A stretch of 64,000 nucleotides of DNA from JAFDWI01 sp963764215 (lineage in GTDB: Bacteria > Actinomycetota > Acidimicrobiia > Acidimicrobiales > Iamiaceae). A program made the position numbers and the translations under genes. The notes below the pieces were generated by a model. That model did not search any database. It saw only the letters and a list, made by a program, of their open reading frames with translations, and was not told the origin of the DNA. Location of the stretch: the NCBI GenBank assembly GCA_963764215.1, contig CAVXRS010000003.1, positions 278,368-342,367 of the forward strand. Reading direction: 5' to 3'. Every line of letters begins with the position of its first letter. Positions within the stretch are counted from its first letter, which is position 1. Positions 55,706 to 63,189 of the stretch are shown here, piece after piece.

Positions 55706-57290
55706 GTGACGGGAAGCGGCGAGCCCTCCGGGGTTCGACTCTCCGAGCTGTTGGGCGTCCTCTCGTTCGGCGCGGACCTGGGCATGGGCCAGCCGATGGA
55801 ACACGTGCTCCGCCAGTGCATGCTCTCGCTGGGCCTCGCCGATCAACTCGCGCTGAGCATCGCGGACCGCGAAGCGGTGCACCTCGCCGCGTTGGTGGCG
55901 TGGGTGGGGTGCCACGTCGACTCGTACGAGGCGGCCAAATGGTTCGGCGACGAGACCGCGCTCGCGGCGATTTCCGGACGGTGGACTTCACCAAGGCTTC
56001 CGCGGAGCGGACGTTCATGTTGCGCCATGTCGGGTCCGGGCTGCCCGCGCACCGTCGCCTCGCCCTGATGCCGTCGTTCCTGCTCAGCGGACGACGGGAC
56101 GCCCGGGCAATGCTGGCCAACCACTTCCACGCTGCGGACGACCTCATGGATCGGCTCGGCATGGACCAGCTCGTGCGCGACACCGTCGAGCAGTGCTTCG
56201 AGCGTTGGGACGGTCGGGGCGTGATGCGGGGTCTGCGGGGCCAGGAGATTCTCGTCACGGCCCGCTTGGTGAACCTCGCCGACGCGGTGGAAGTGTTCCA
56301 CCGGGCGGGCGGTGTCGAGGCGGCGGTGCACGTCGCCCGGGAACGAGCGGGCACACAGTTCGACCCCGAGCTCGTCGAGCTGTTCGCCGGCGCCGCGGAG
56401 CAGCTCTTCGCCGAGGTCGAGGAGGCTTCAGTGTGGGACGCGGTCGTGAGTGGCGACGCCGCGTCCCGGCGCCGTCTCGAAGGCCCAGAACTGGAAATCG
56501 CGCTCGAAGCCGTCGCCGACTTCTGCGACATCAAGTCCCCGTACACGCTCGGCCACTCCCGCGGGGTCGCCGCCATGGTCGACGCCGCGTCGGCGTCGTT
56601 CGGGCTCACCGGTGAGGACGCGACGCTGGCACGCCAGGCCGCCCTGGTCCACGACCTCGGCAATCTCGGCGTCCCGAACAGCATATGGGACAAGAAAGGG
56701 CAGCTCAGCCCCGCCGAACAGGAGCGGGTCCGGCTGCACGCGTACCTCACCGAACGGATGCTGACATCGTCGTCCAGCCTGGAGCCACTCGCCGAGATCG
56801 CCGCCCAGCACCATGAGCGCCTCGACGGCTCCGGCTACCCGCTGCACCTCTCCGGCAGCGCGATCTCGCCCGGCGGGCGTCTGCTGGCGGCCGCCGACAG
56901 TTACCACGCACGCCTCGAGCCGCGCCCGCACCGACCGGCCCGCCCGCCCGAGCAGGCCGCCGAGGAGGTCAGGGCCGAGGTGCGCGCCGGACGGCTCGAC
57001 GGTGACGCCGTCGCGTCCGTGCTCGCCGCGGCGGGCCACCGCACCGCCAAGCGACGCGAGTGGCCGGCCGGGCTGACCCGCGGGAGGTCGAGATCCTCCG
57101 CCTGTTGGCCAGGGGGCTGTCGAACAAGCAGATCGCGAAGCAGCTGTCGATCTCGCCCAAGACCGCCAGCTCCCACATCGAACACATCTACACCAAGCTC
57201 GGCGTGTCCAACCGGGCGCTGGCCAGCCTGTTCGCGGCCAAGCACGGTCTGGTCACGGTCACCGGGGAGGAATCCGCACAAATCGGGTGA
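55706..57290 (+). CDS. HD-GYP-like / LuxR-type regulator, frameshifted near 55975 and 57085
   Basis: About 527 residues after correction. The N-terminal region (LGVLSFGADLGMGQPMEHVL, then VAWVGCHVDSYEAAKWFGDE) and the central part form an HD domain: CDIKSPYTLGHSRGVAAMVD, AALVHDLGNLGVPNSIWDKK, and the HD-GYP hallmark HHERLDGSGYPL. The usual HDIGK is HDLGN. The C terminus is a LuxR helix-turn-helix (VEILRLLARGLSNKQIAKQL, then SPKTASSHIEHIYTKLGVSN). HD-GYP domains hydrolyse cyclic dinucleotides, so a ligand-controlled transcription factor is plausible. The GTG at 55706 follows GGAGGAC. The stop overlaps the region just before the methyltransferase. Confidence 0.82.
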
Positions 57291-57373
57291 ACACCCGATG
57301 CCTTCGGGCACCGGACCTTCGTACCGTCATCGATGTACCCACAACGCGCCGACGGCGCAGAGGAGGAGCAACG

Positions 57374-58447
57374 ATGACGACCACCGCAGAAGAGGTCGAC
57401 CACGACAAGGTCATGGAGTTCGTCTTCCGGGCCGTCGACGAGGTCGGCGCCACCTTGAACACCGCCCTGGTGGTGATGGGCGACGAGCTCGGTTTCTACC
57501 GGGCGCTGGCCGGTGCCGGCCCCACCACCCCGGCCGAGCTGGCCGCGCGCACCGACTGCGCCGAGCGCTACGTGCGCGAGTGGCTCAACGCCCAGGCGGC
57601 CGGGGACTTCGTCGACTACGACCCCGACACCGGACGCTACGAGCTGCCCCCGGAGAAGGCGGTGGCCCTGGCCGACGACTCCAGTCCCGCCTACCTGCCG
57701 GGCCTGTTCCAGATCGCACTCGGGTCATTGCACGACTCGCCGCGCATCACCGACGTGGTCCGGACCGGCGCCGGTATCGGCTGGCACGACCACGTCGACG
57801 ACGTCCACGAGGGTTGCGAGCGGTTCTTCCGCCCGAGCTACAACGCGCACCTGGTGGCCGACTGGCTGCCTGCGCTCGACGGCGTCGTCGAGAAGCTCGA
57901 AGCGGGCGCGCCGGTCGCCGACGTGGGCTGCGGGCACGGGGTCTCGACCATCCTCATGGCCCAGGCGTTCCCCAAGTCCACCTTCGCCGGCTTCGACGCC
58001 CACGACGCGTCCATCGCCACCGCAGGCGAGCGCAGCCGCGCCGCCGGCGTGGCGGACCGGGCCCAGTTCGCGGTGTCGACCGGCTCGACCTTCCCCGGCG
58101 AGGGCTACGAACTGATCACCGTGTTCGACTGCCTCCACGACATGGGCGACCCGGTCGGGGCCGCGCGCCACGTACGCGACGCCCTGGCTCCGGACGGGTC
58201 GTGGATGATCGTCGAGCCCGCCGCGGGCGACCGGGTCGAGGACAACCTGAACCCGGTGGGACGTGCCTACTACTCGTTCTCGACGCTGCTGTGCACGCCC
58301 TGCTCGTTGTCCCAGGACGTCGGCATGGCGCTGGGCGCCCAGGCCGGCGAGGCCCGCATCCGTGACATCGTCACCGAGGCCGGTTTCACTCGCTTCCGCC
58401 GCGTGGCCGAAACGCCGTTCAACATCGTCTACGAGGCGCAACCCTGA
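57374..58447 (+). CDS. SAM-dependent methyltransferase with N-terminal winged helix
   Basis: 357 residues. The N-terminal winged-helix dimerisation region (LNTALVVMGDELGFYRALAG, then TDCAERYVREWLNAQAAGDF) precedes a class I Rossmann domain with motif I VADVGCGHGVSTILMAQAFP, FAGFDAHDASIATAGE and DCLHDMGDPVGAARHVRDAL. The layout resembles small-molecule methyltransferases of secondary metabolism, while close relatives are uncharacterised. AGGAGGAG lies seven bases before the ATG at 57374, a strong site. Between the HD-LuxR and P450 genes on the same strand. Confidence 0.9.
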   Translation: MTTTAEEVDHDKVMEFVFRAVDEVGATLNTALVVMGDELGFYRALAGAGPTTPAELAARTDCAERYVREWLNAQAAGDFVDYDPDTGRYELPPEKAVALADDSSPAYLPGLFQIALGSLHDSPRITDVVRTGAGIGWHDHVDDVHEGCERFFRPSYNAHLVADWLPALDGVVEKLEAGAPVADVGCGHGVSTILMAQAFPKSTFAGFDAHDASIATAGERSRAAGVADRAQFAVSTGSTFPGEGYELITVFDCLHDMGDPVGAARHVRDALAPDGSWMIVEPAAGDRVEDNLNPVGRAYYSFSTLLCTPCSLSQDVGMALGAQAGEARIRDIVTEAGFTRFRRVAETPFNIVYEAQP

Positions 58448-58540
58448 CACCGGTGCCGACGGACGACGGGTCGGGTCCAGCGGAGCCACCGCCGGATCCG
58501 ACCCGCGCCCCCTGCCGGCGACCAACGAGGAGAAGACACC

Positions 58541-59801
58541 ATGACCGACTCCACGACCGTGCCGACCCCCACGCGCTGGGGACCGGTCGACCCCACGGTC
58601 CACGACGACCCGTTCCCGACCTACGAGGCGGCACGCACCGCCGGGCCCGTGCACCAGGTCCAGTTGCCCGACGGCCACGATGCATGGGTCGTGCTCGACT
58701 ACGACGCCGCCCGTCGGGCGCTGAAGGACCCGCGGTTGTCCAAGGACATGCAGACCGCGCCTGGAACTGGACCCCGACGTGGTCGCAGAAGGGCTCCCCG
58801 GACCCGCGTTCTCGCGGCACATGCTCAACGTCGACCCACCTGACCACACCCGTCTGCGCAAGCTGGCCGCGGCGGCGTTCACGCCGTCGCGGGTCGCCTC
58901 GCTCGAGCCGTCGATTCGGGCACTCGCCGCCCGACATCTCGACACGGTGGCCGCCGGCCCCGACGACGTCGTCGACCTGGTCGCCATGTTCACCGGGCCG
59001 TTCCCCTTCGACGTGATCGGCGAGCTGCTCGGGGTGCCCGAAGAAGATCGGGCCTCCCTGCGGCGCTCGTTCGCCACCCTGCTGAGCCCCTGGACGGGCG
59101 ACCCGCCACCGGAGGCGGTGGCGGCGTCGGATGCGGTCGTGGGCTACCTGACGGACCTCGTCGACGCCAAGGCGGCCCGACCCGACGACGGCCTGGTGAG
59201 CGAGCTGGTGCACGCCGAGGTGGACGGCGACCACCTCGACCGGCGCGAGCTGTTGTCGACCGTGTTCCAGCTGGTCGTGGCCGGCCACGACACGACCACC
59301 AACCTGCTCGGCAACGGCGTCGTGGCCCTGCTCGACCACCCCGACCAGCTGGCCGCGATCCAAGCCGACCCGACGTTGCTGCCGGGTACGGTGGAGGAGC
59401 TGCTGCGGTTCAGCCCGCCGGCGCTGCACGCCACGTTCCGGTACGCGACCGAACCGTTGGACATCGGCGGCGTGAGCGTGCCCGGGGGTGCGCAGGTGCT
59501 CGTCTGCCTGGCCGCACCCAATCGGGACGGCGCCGCGTTCGACCGACCCGACCGCTTCGACATCACCCGACGCCGGAACCGGCACCTGAGCTTCGGGCAC
59601 GGCATCCACTCGTGCCTGGGCGCGCCGTTGGCGCGGCTCGAGGGCCGGATCGGGTTGGAGGGGGTCCTGACCCGGTTCCCCGAGCTCCGCCTGGCGGTGC
59701 CGCGCGACCAGCTCTCGTGGACCCACGGTGACGGAGTCGTGCTGCGCGGCCTCGGCGAACTGCCGGTGCTGCCGGGACCCGACGCTGGTTGGTCTCTCTG
59801 A
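58541..59801 (+). CDS. Cytochrome P450, frameshifted near 58765
   Basis: About 419 residues, class I bacterial P450. DDPFPTYEAARTAGPVHQVQ at the N terminus, the RHMLNVDPPDHTRLRKLAAA C-helix region, I-helix LVVAGHDTTTNLLGNGV (acid-alcohol pair Asp-Thr), ExxR in VEELLRFSP, and heme loop SFGHGIHSCLGAPLARLEGR with the axial Cys. One indel after DMQTA shifts the frame. AGGAGAAGACACC precedes the ATG at 58541. No ferredoxin or reductase adjoins. Probably a tailoring oxygenase with the PhyH and methyltransferase enzymes (inference). Confidence 0.93.
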
Positions 59802-59835
59802 CGTCCGTGCCCACCGCGCGCCGTCCGGCCACACC

Positions 59836-61365
59836 TCAGCCGACGTCGAGGGCCAGTTCTTCTGCCTCTGCGGTCCGCTCGGCGTGGAGCTCGCGGTTGC
59901 GGGCGCTTCCGGGCAGGAACGTCGACAGCACCACCCCGACGGCGGCCACGCCGGCCGCCACCAGGAAGACCTGGTTGTACGCGTGCTGCGACGCGGACGA
60001 CCCGACCGTGCCGGTGTCGCCACCGCCGGGCAGCCGCTGGGCGAGGATCGTGGCCAGCACCGCCACCCCGAACGACGCCGCGATCCGGGTGTTCAGCTGG
60101 CGCACCGCGGTCGCCTGGGCCACGAAGCGTGCCGGAAGCGCGTTCAGCCCCGTGACCGCGTTGGGCATCATCGCGAACCCGAAGCCGAGCCCCTGGACGA
60201 CGACCGCGACCTCGATCGTCGGCGTCGACGAGGTCGTCGTCAGGTGGCTGAGCATCCACGCCGAGGTGCCGAGCAGCGCGAGCCCGGCGAACACGGGCAC
60301 CCGGGGACCGATCCGGTCGGTGAGCCGACCGCCGAGGGGGAAGGTGATGGCGGCGCCCACGGCCATCGGCACGAGCATCGTTCCCACTCGGAGCGCAGTC
60401 CAGCCACGCACCGTCTCGAGCGTGAGCGGGAGGAACACCAGAATCCCGTATTGCACCACGGTCGCGCAGGCGATCACGACCAGGGTGAGGCTGAAGATCG
60501 GCACGCCGAACATCGCGATGTCGATGGCAGGCTGCACGGTTCGACGTTCCCAGGCGACGAAGACCGCAAGGATCACCAGACCCACGCCCAGCAACGTCAT
60601 CGTGCGCCCCGACGCCCACCCCCACGCACTCGCCCGGGCGAAGGCGAACAGGCACAGCACCAGACCGGTGCTGACGAGCGCCAGGCCAACCGTGTCGAAG
60701 CGGCGCGTCTCCCGGAAGCCCGTGTCACGCAGCAGGCGGGCCGCGGCCACCAGGGCGATGGCGCCGATCGGCACGTTGATGAGGAACAGCCAGTGCCAGC
60801 TCACCGAAGTCACCAGGTAGCCGCCGATCACCGGTCCGAAAGCCGGCGCCGCCATCGCGGCAACGCCCCAGATACCCAACGCGGAGCCCCGCCGGTCGGG
60901 CGGAAACAGCTCGTAGATCATCGCCATGCCCACCGGCAGCAGCGCACCGCCGCCCAGGCCCTGGATCACCCGGGCGGCGACGAGCAATTCGAGCGTCGGT
61001 GAGGCCGCCGACAGCAGCGAGCCGATCGTGAACAGGGTCAGGCTCCACATGAACAGCCGCTTGCGCCCGTAGCGGTCGGCCAACCACCCGGTCGGGGGTT
61101 GGGCGACCCCGACCGCCAGCAGGTAGGCGGTCACGATCCACTCGATGCCCTGGCGCCGATGGAGCGCGATGCCGATCTGGGGCAGCGCGACGTTCACGAT
61201 CGTCGTGTCGAGGATCACCATGAAGGTGCCCAGCAGCACCACGCCCATGGCGATCCACGGGTATCGGTCGGACGAAGCGTCGGCCACGGACGGGCTCCCA
61301 GATGGCGGGCCGGAAGGGGCACGACGGGAATCGGCAGTAGGTTCACCGTCGCGCTGCGGGCCCAT
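59836..61365 (-). CDS. MFS multidrug exporter, DHA2 (EmrB/QacA) 14-TM type
   Basis: 509 residues with 14 predicted helices. DHA2 motifs: TFMVILDTTIVNVALPQIGI in TM1, GWLADRYGRKRLFMWSLTLF (motif A), RVIQGLGGGALLPVGMAMIY (motif B) and GPVIGGYLVTSVSWHWLFLI (motif C, antiporter signature). Proton-driven efflux of drugs or metabolites. It lies one base after the DUF2568 gene and is driven by the strong promoter upstream of it. Convergent with the P450 gene. Confidence 0.94.
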   Translation of the reverse strand: MGPQRDGEPTADSRRAPSGPPSGSPSVADASSDRYPWIAMGVVLLGTFMVILDTTIVNVALPQIGIALHRRQGIEWIVTAYLLAVGVAQPPTGWLADRYGRKRLFMWSLTLFTIGSLLSAASPTLELLVAARVIQGLGGGALLPVGMAMIYELFPPDRRGSALGIWGVAAMAAPAFGPVIGGYLVTSVSWHWLFLINVPIGAIALVAAARLLRDTGFRETRRFDTVGLALVSTGLVLCLFAFARASAWGWASGRTMTLLGVGLVILAVFVAWERRTVQPAIDIAMFGVPIFSLTLVVIACATVVQYGILVFLPLTLETVRGWTALRVGTMLVPMAVGAAITFPLGGRLTDRIGPRVPVFAGLALLGTSAWMLSHLTTTSSTPTIEVAVVVQGLGFGFAMMPNAVTGLNALPARFVAQATAVRQLNTRIAASFGVAVLATILAQRLPGGGDTGTVGSSASQHAYNQVFLVAAGVAAVGVVLSTFLPGSARNRELHAERTAEAEELALDVG

Positions 61366-61366
61366 C

Positions 61367-61729
61367 CTAGGCAGCCGACCCGACCGGGCCGCCGTCGAGC
61401 AGGCGCTGTCCGGTGGCGTAGACGAGGGCGTGGTAGCCGATCGTCAGGGCTGCCAGCGCTCCGACGAGCCCGTCGTGGCCGGCTGTGGCCAGCGCGGCCG
61501 CGGCCGCCAGGGAGATCACCAGCTCCTCGGCCAGCCGCAGCGCCTCGGCCCACCGGCCGGCAGCGCGGAAGTCGATCGCGCCCCAGACGCCGAAACCCAC
61601 AGCCGGGGCGGCCACCCCGAGGGCGACCGACGCCGGGGCGCCGTGGCCGACGTGGACGCCCCACAGGGCCAGCCCGGCCACCACTCCGGTCTCCAGCAAC
61701 GCTCGAAGTGCCAAGGTCACCATCTTCAT
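61367..61729 (-). CDS. DUF2568 (YrdB-like) small membrane protein
   Basis: 120 residues, four helices (LALRALLETGVVAGLALWGV, VAAPAVGFGVWGAIDF, LAEELVISLAAAAALATAG, ALAALTIGYHALVYATG) with the family's WGAxD and RLxxE type residues. Function unknown. It precedes and is coupled to the DHA2 exporter. AAAGGA lies eight bases before the ATG at 61729. Confidence 0.85.
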   Translation of the reverse strand: MKMVTLALRALLETGVVAGLALWGVHVGHGAPASVALGVAAPAVGFGVWGAIDFRAAGRWAEALRLAEELVISLAAAAALATAGHDGLVGALAALTIGYHALVYATGQRLLDGGPVGSAA

Positions 61730-61753
61730 ACCGATGTCCTTTCGTGTTTGAGC

Positions 61754-61793
61754 TACGTACCTTAGTTATACGATACGTAACATAGCCTGTCAA
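61754..61793 (-). promoter_or_regulatory. Near-consensus promoter with overlapping operator-like inverted repeat
   Basis: On the minus strand TTGACA (61788-61793), a 17-base spacer and TATAAC (61765-61770) form an almost perfect sigma-70 promoter for DUF2568-MFS, striking in so G+C-rich a genome. Two TACGTA sites (61754-61759 and 61774-61779), 20 bases apart centre to centre, flank the -10 and extend as an imperfect inverted repeat. A TetR- or MarR-type repressor bound there would block the promoter. No such regulator is encoded in the window. Confidence 0.65.
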
Positions 61794-61893
61794 GACCCGA
61801 GCAGGCCCCGGCAGCGCCCTCTGCCCCACTGGTCAGTCGGCGTGGTGCAATCCGGTCAGCGCACCGCCGGGAACGCCCCGGGGTTCAGCGCTG

Positions 61894-62763
61894 TCAACCC
61901 TGGCTGTTCGCCGAGCAGACGTTCCCGGGCCTGCCACCGGTCAGCGCACAGATCGACTTGATGAACCCTGCCGCGGTCGAGTTGACCTGACCCGGGATCG
62001 AGTTCACCTGGGTACCGGTCGATTTGGATTCGGCCAGCGTCCGGGCAATTGCCGTCTGTTCCTTGCCGATCAGCACTTTCGGGTCCACCGATCCGCCGGA
62101 CTGCAGGTACTTCCCCCCGAAATCGATGAACGGGTACGAGCCCCCGCCGTACTTCTGCAACAGCGCATCCTGGGAGGCGGTGGTCTTCTCCAGCGGCTCC
62201 TGGTTCTGGCCCTTCTGTTCGATCGGGGTGAAGGTCACGTACTTGCTGGTGTAGTTCGACCCCACATACGACAGGGTCGGCACGTTCTCTTCCGAGGAGT
62301 TCAGGACCTTGAGGTTCGAGAATTTCCCGAATTTGGACAGCGCCACCGTGAGGGCCCAGCGCTCCCCGGCACAGAACGGGCAGTACTCACCGCCGATGTA
62401 GAGCACCTCGGGTTTGCCGTTCTCGGTGAGCGACGGGCTCGTGATCGGTTTCACCGGGTTGTCGAAGGACGGGTCGGGATTGGCCTTCCACGCTTTGGCC
62501 GCATCGGCAACAGCCGGCAACGAGACCTTGGCAAGATCCGGCGCGATCGACGCCGGCGCCGGCTTTGCGGACTGGGACGTCGACGGCGAATTGCTGTCGG
62601 AGCTCTTCGAGCCCTTCGCCAGCACCAGCACCACGACGCCCACGACCACCAGTGCGACGATGCCGATCGACCACTGCAATCGCTGACGTTTCTGTTGCTG
62701 CGCCGCACGCACCCTTGCCGCCGCCTTCGCGTTGCGTGCAGCGCTCTTGTTGTTCTGAGCCAC
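61894..62763 (-). CDS. DUF929 membrane-anchored thioredoxin-fold protein, copy 2
   Basis: 289 residues, co-linear with copy 1: a nearly identical N terminus (KAAARVRAAQQQKRQRLQWS), helix 31-50, linker, active site EYCPFCAGERW (Cys128, Cys131), SSEENVPTLSYVGSNYTSKY, YPFIDFGGKYLQSGG, and the C-terminal CX10C pair (CALTGGRPGNVC). This copy has no VKOR or MauE next to it and may use the VKOR encoded with copy 1. The GTG start at 62763 has TAGATT seven bases upstream. Synonymous sites have drifted from copy 1, so the duplication is not recent. Confidence 0.88.
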   Translation of the reverse strand: MAQNNKSAARNAKAAARVRAAQQQKRQRLQWSIGIVALVVVGVVVLVLAKGSKSSDSNSPSTSQSAKPAPASIAPDLAKVSLPAVADAAKAWKANPDPSFDNPVKPITSPSLTENGKPEVLYIGGEYCPFCAGERWALTVALSKFGKFSNLKVLNSSEENVPTLSYVGSNYTSKYVTFTPIEQKGQNQEPLEKTTASQDALLQKYGGGSYPFIDFGGKYLQSGGSVDPKVLIGKEQTAIARTLAESKSTGTQVNSIPGQVNSTAAGFIKSICALTGGRPGNVCSANSQG

Positions 62764-62804
62764 GGGTCAAAATCTAGCCCGGCTGCAGGACGAACCGGTC
62801 AACC
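62764..62804 (-). promoter_or_regulatory. Upstream element of DUF929 copy 2
   Basis: TTGACC (62797-62802) inside GGTTGACCGGTTC, 20 bases, TAGATT (62771-62776), seven bases to the GTG: the same arrangement as at copy 1. The motif overlaps the stop of the small membrane-protein gene upstream, so conservation here is not explained by coding. Confidence 0.5.
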
Positions 62805-63152
62805 CACCTGGATCGCCCGCAGCGCCATGCCCATCAGGAACAGGCTCCCCAGCCCGTACAACAGGTACTTCACGTGCTTGAGCTGGGGGCGGTAGCTGTA
62901 GACGATCCCGGCCGCGATCAACGTGCCGAAACCGTAGAACGCGTGGAAATCCGCGGCTCGCAGGTGTGCCACCCCGACCAACCAGACCCCGGTGAGCACC
63001 TGGACGACGATGGTGACTTCGGCGACGAGCACCGACCACCACATGGTCCGGCTCCGCCACCGCGGACGGTAGTGCGCCACCGTCGCCCAGACCCCCACGA
63101 AGAGGTTGGTTCCGACCACCACCCATGCAAACCAGCGGTGGAAACCGGACAT
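62799..63152 (-). CDS. Small four-helix membrane protein, unknown
   Basis: 117 residues with four hydrophobic segments (WFAWVVVGTNLFVGVWATVA, WWSVLVAEVTIVVQVLTGVW, FHAFYGFGTLIAAGIVYSY, YLLYGLGSLFLMGMALRA). Histidines near helix ends (FHRWF, AHYRPRW, FHAFYG) could bind heme or quinone, but no family is recognised. The ATG is at 63152. Divergent from the ABC exporter 37 bases away. Confidence 0.7.
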   Translation of the reverse strand: MSGFHRWFAWVVVGTNLFVGVWATVAHYRPRWRSRTMWWSVLVAEVTIVVQVLTGVWLVGVAHLRAADFHAFYGFGTLIAAGIVYSYRPQLKHVKYLLYGLGSLFLMGMALRAIQVG

Positions 63153-63189
63153 GGGCCAAGTCTGACAGAGCAGTTAGATTCGCCAGGTC

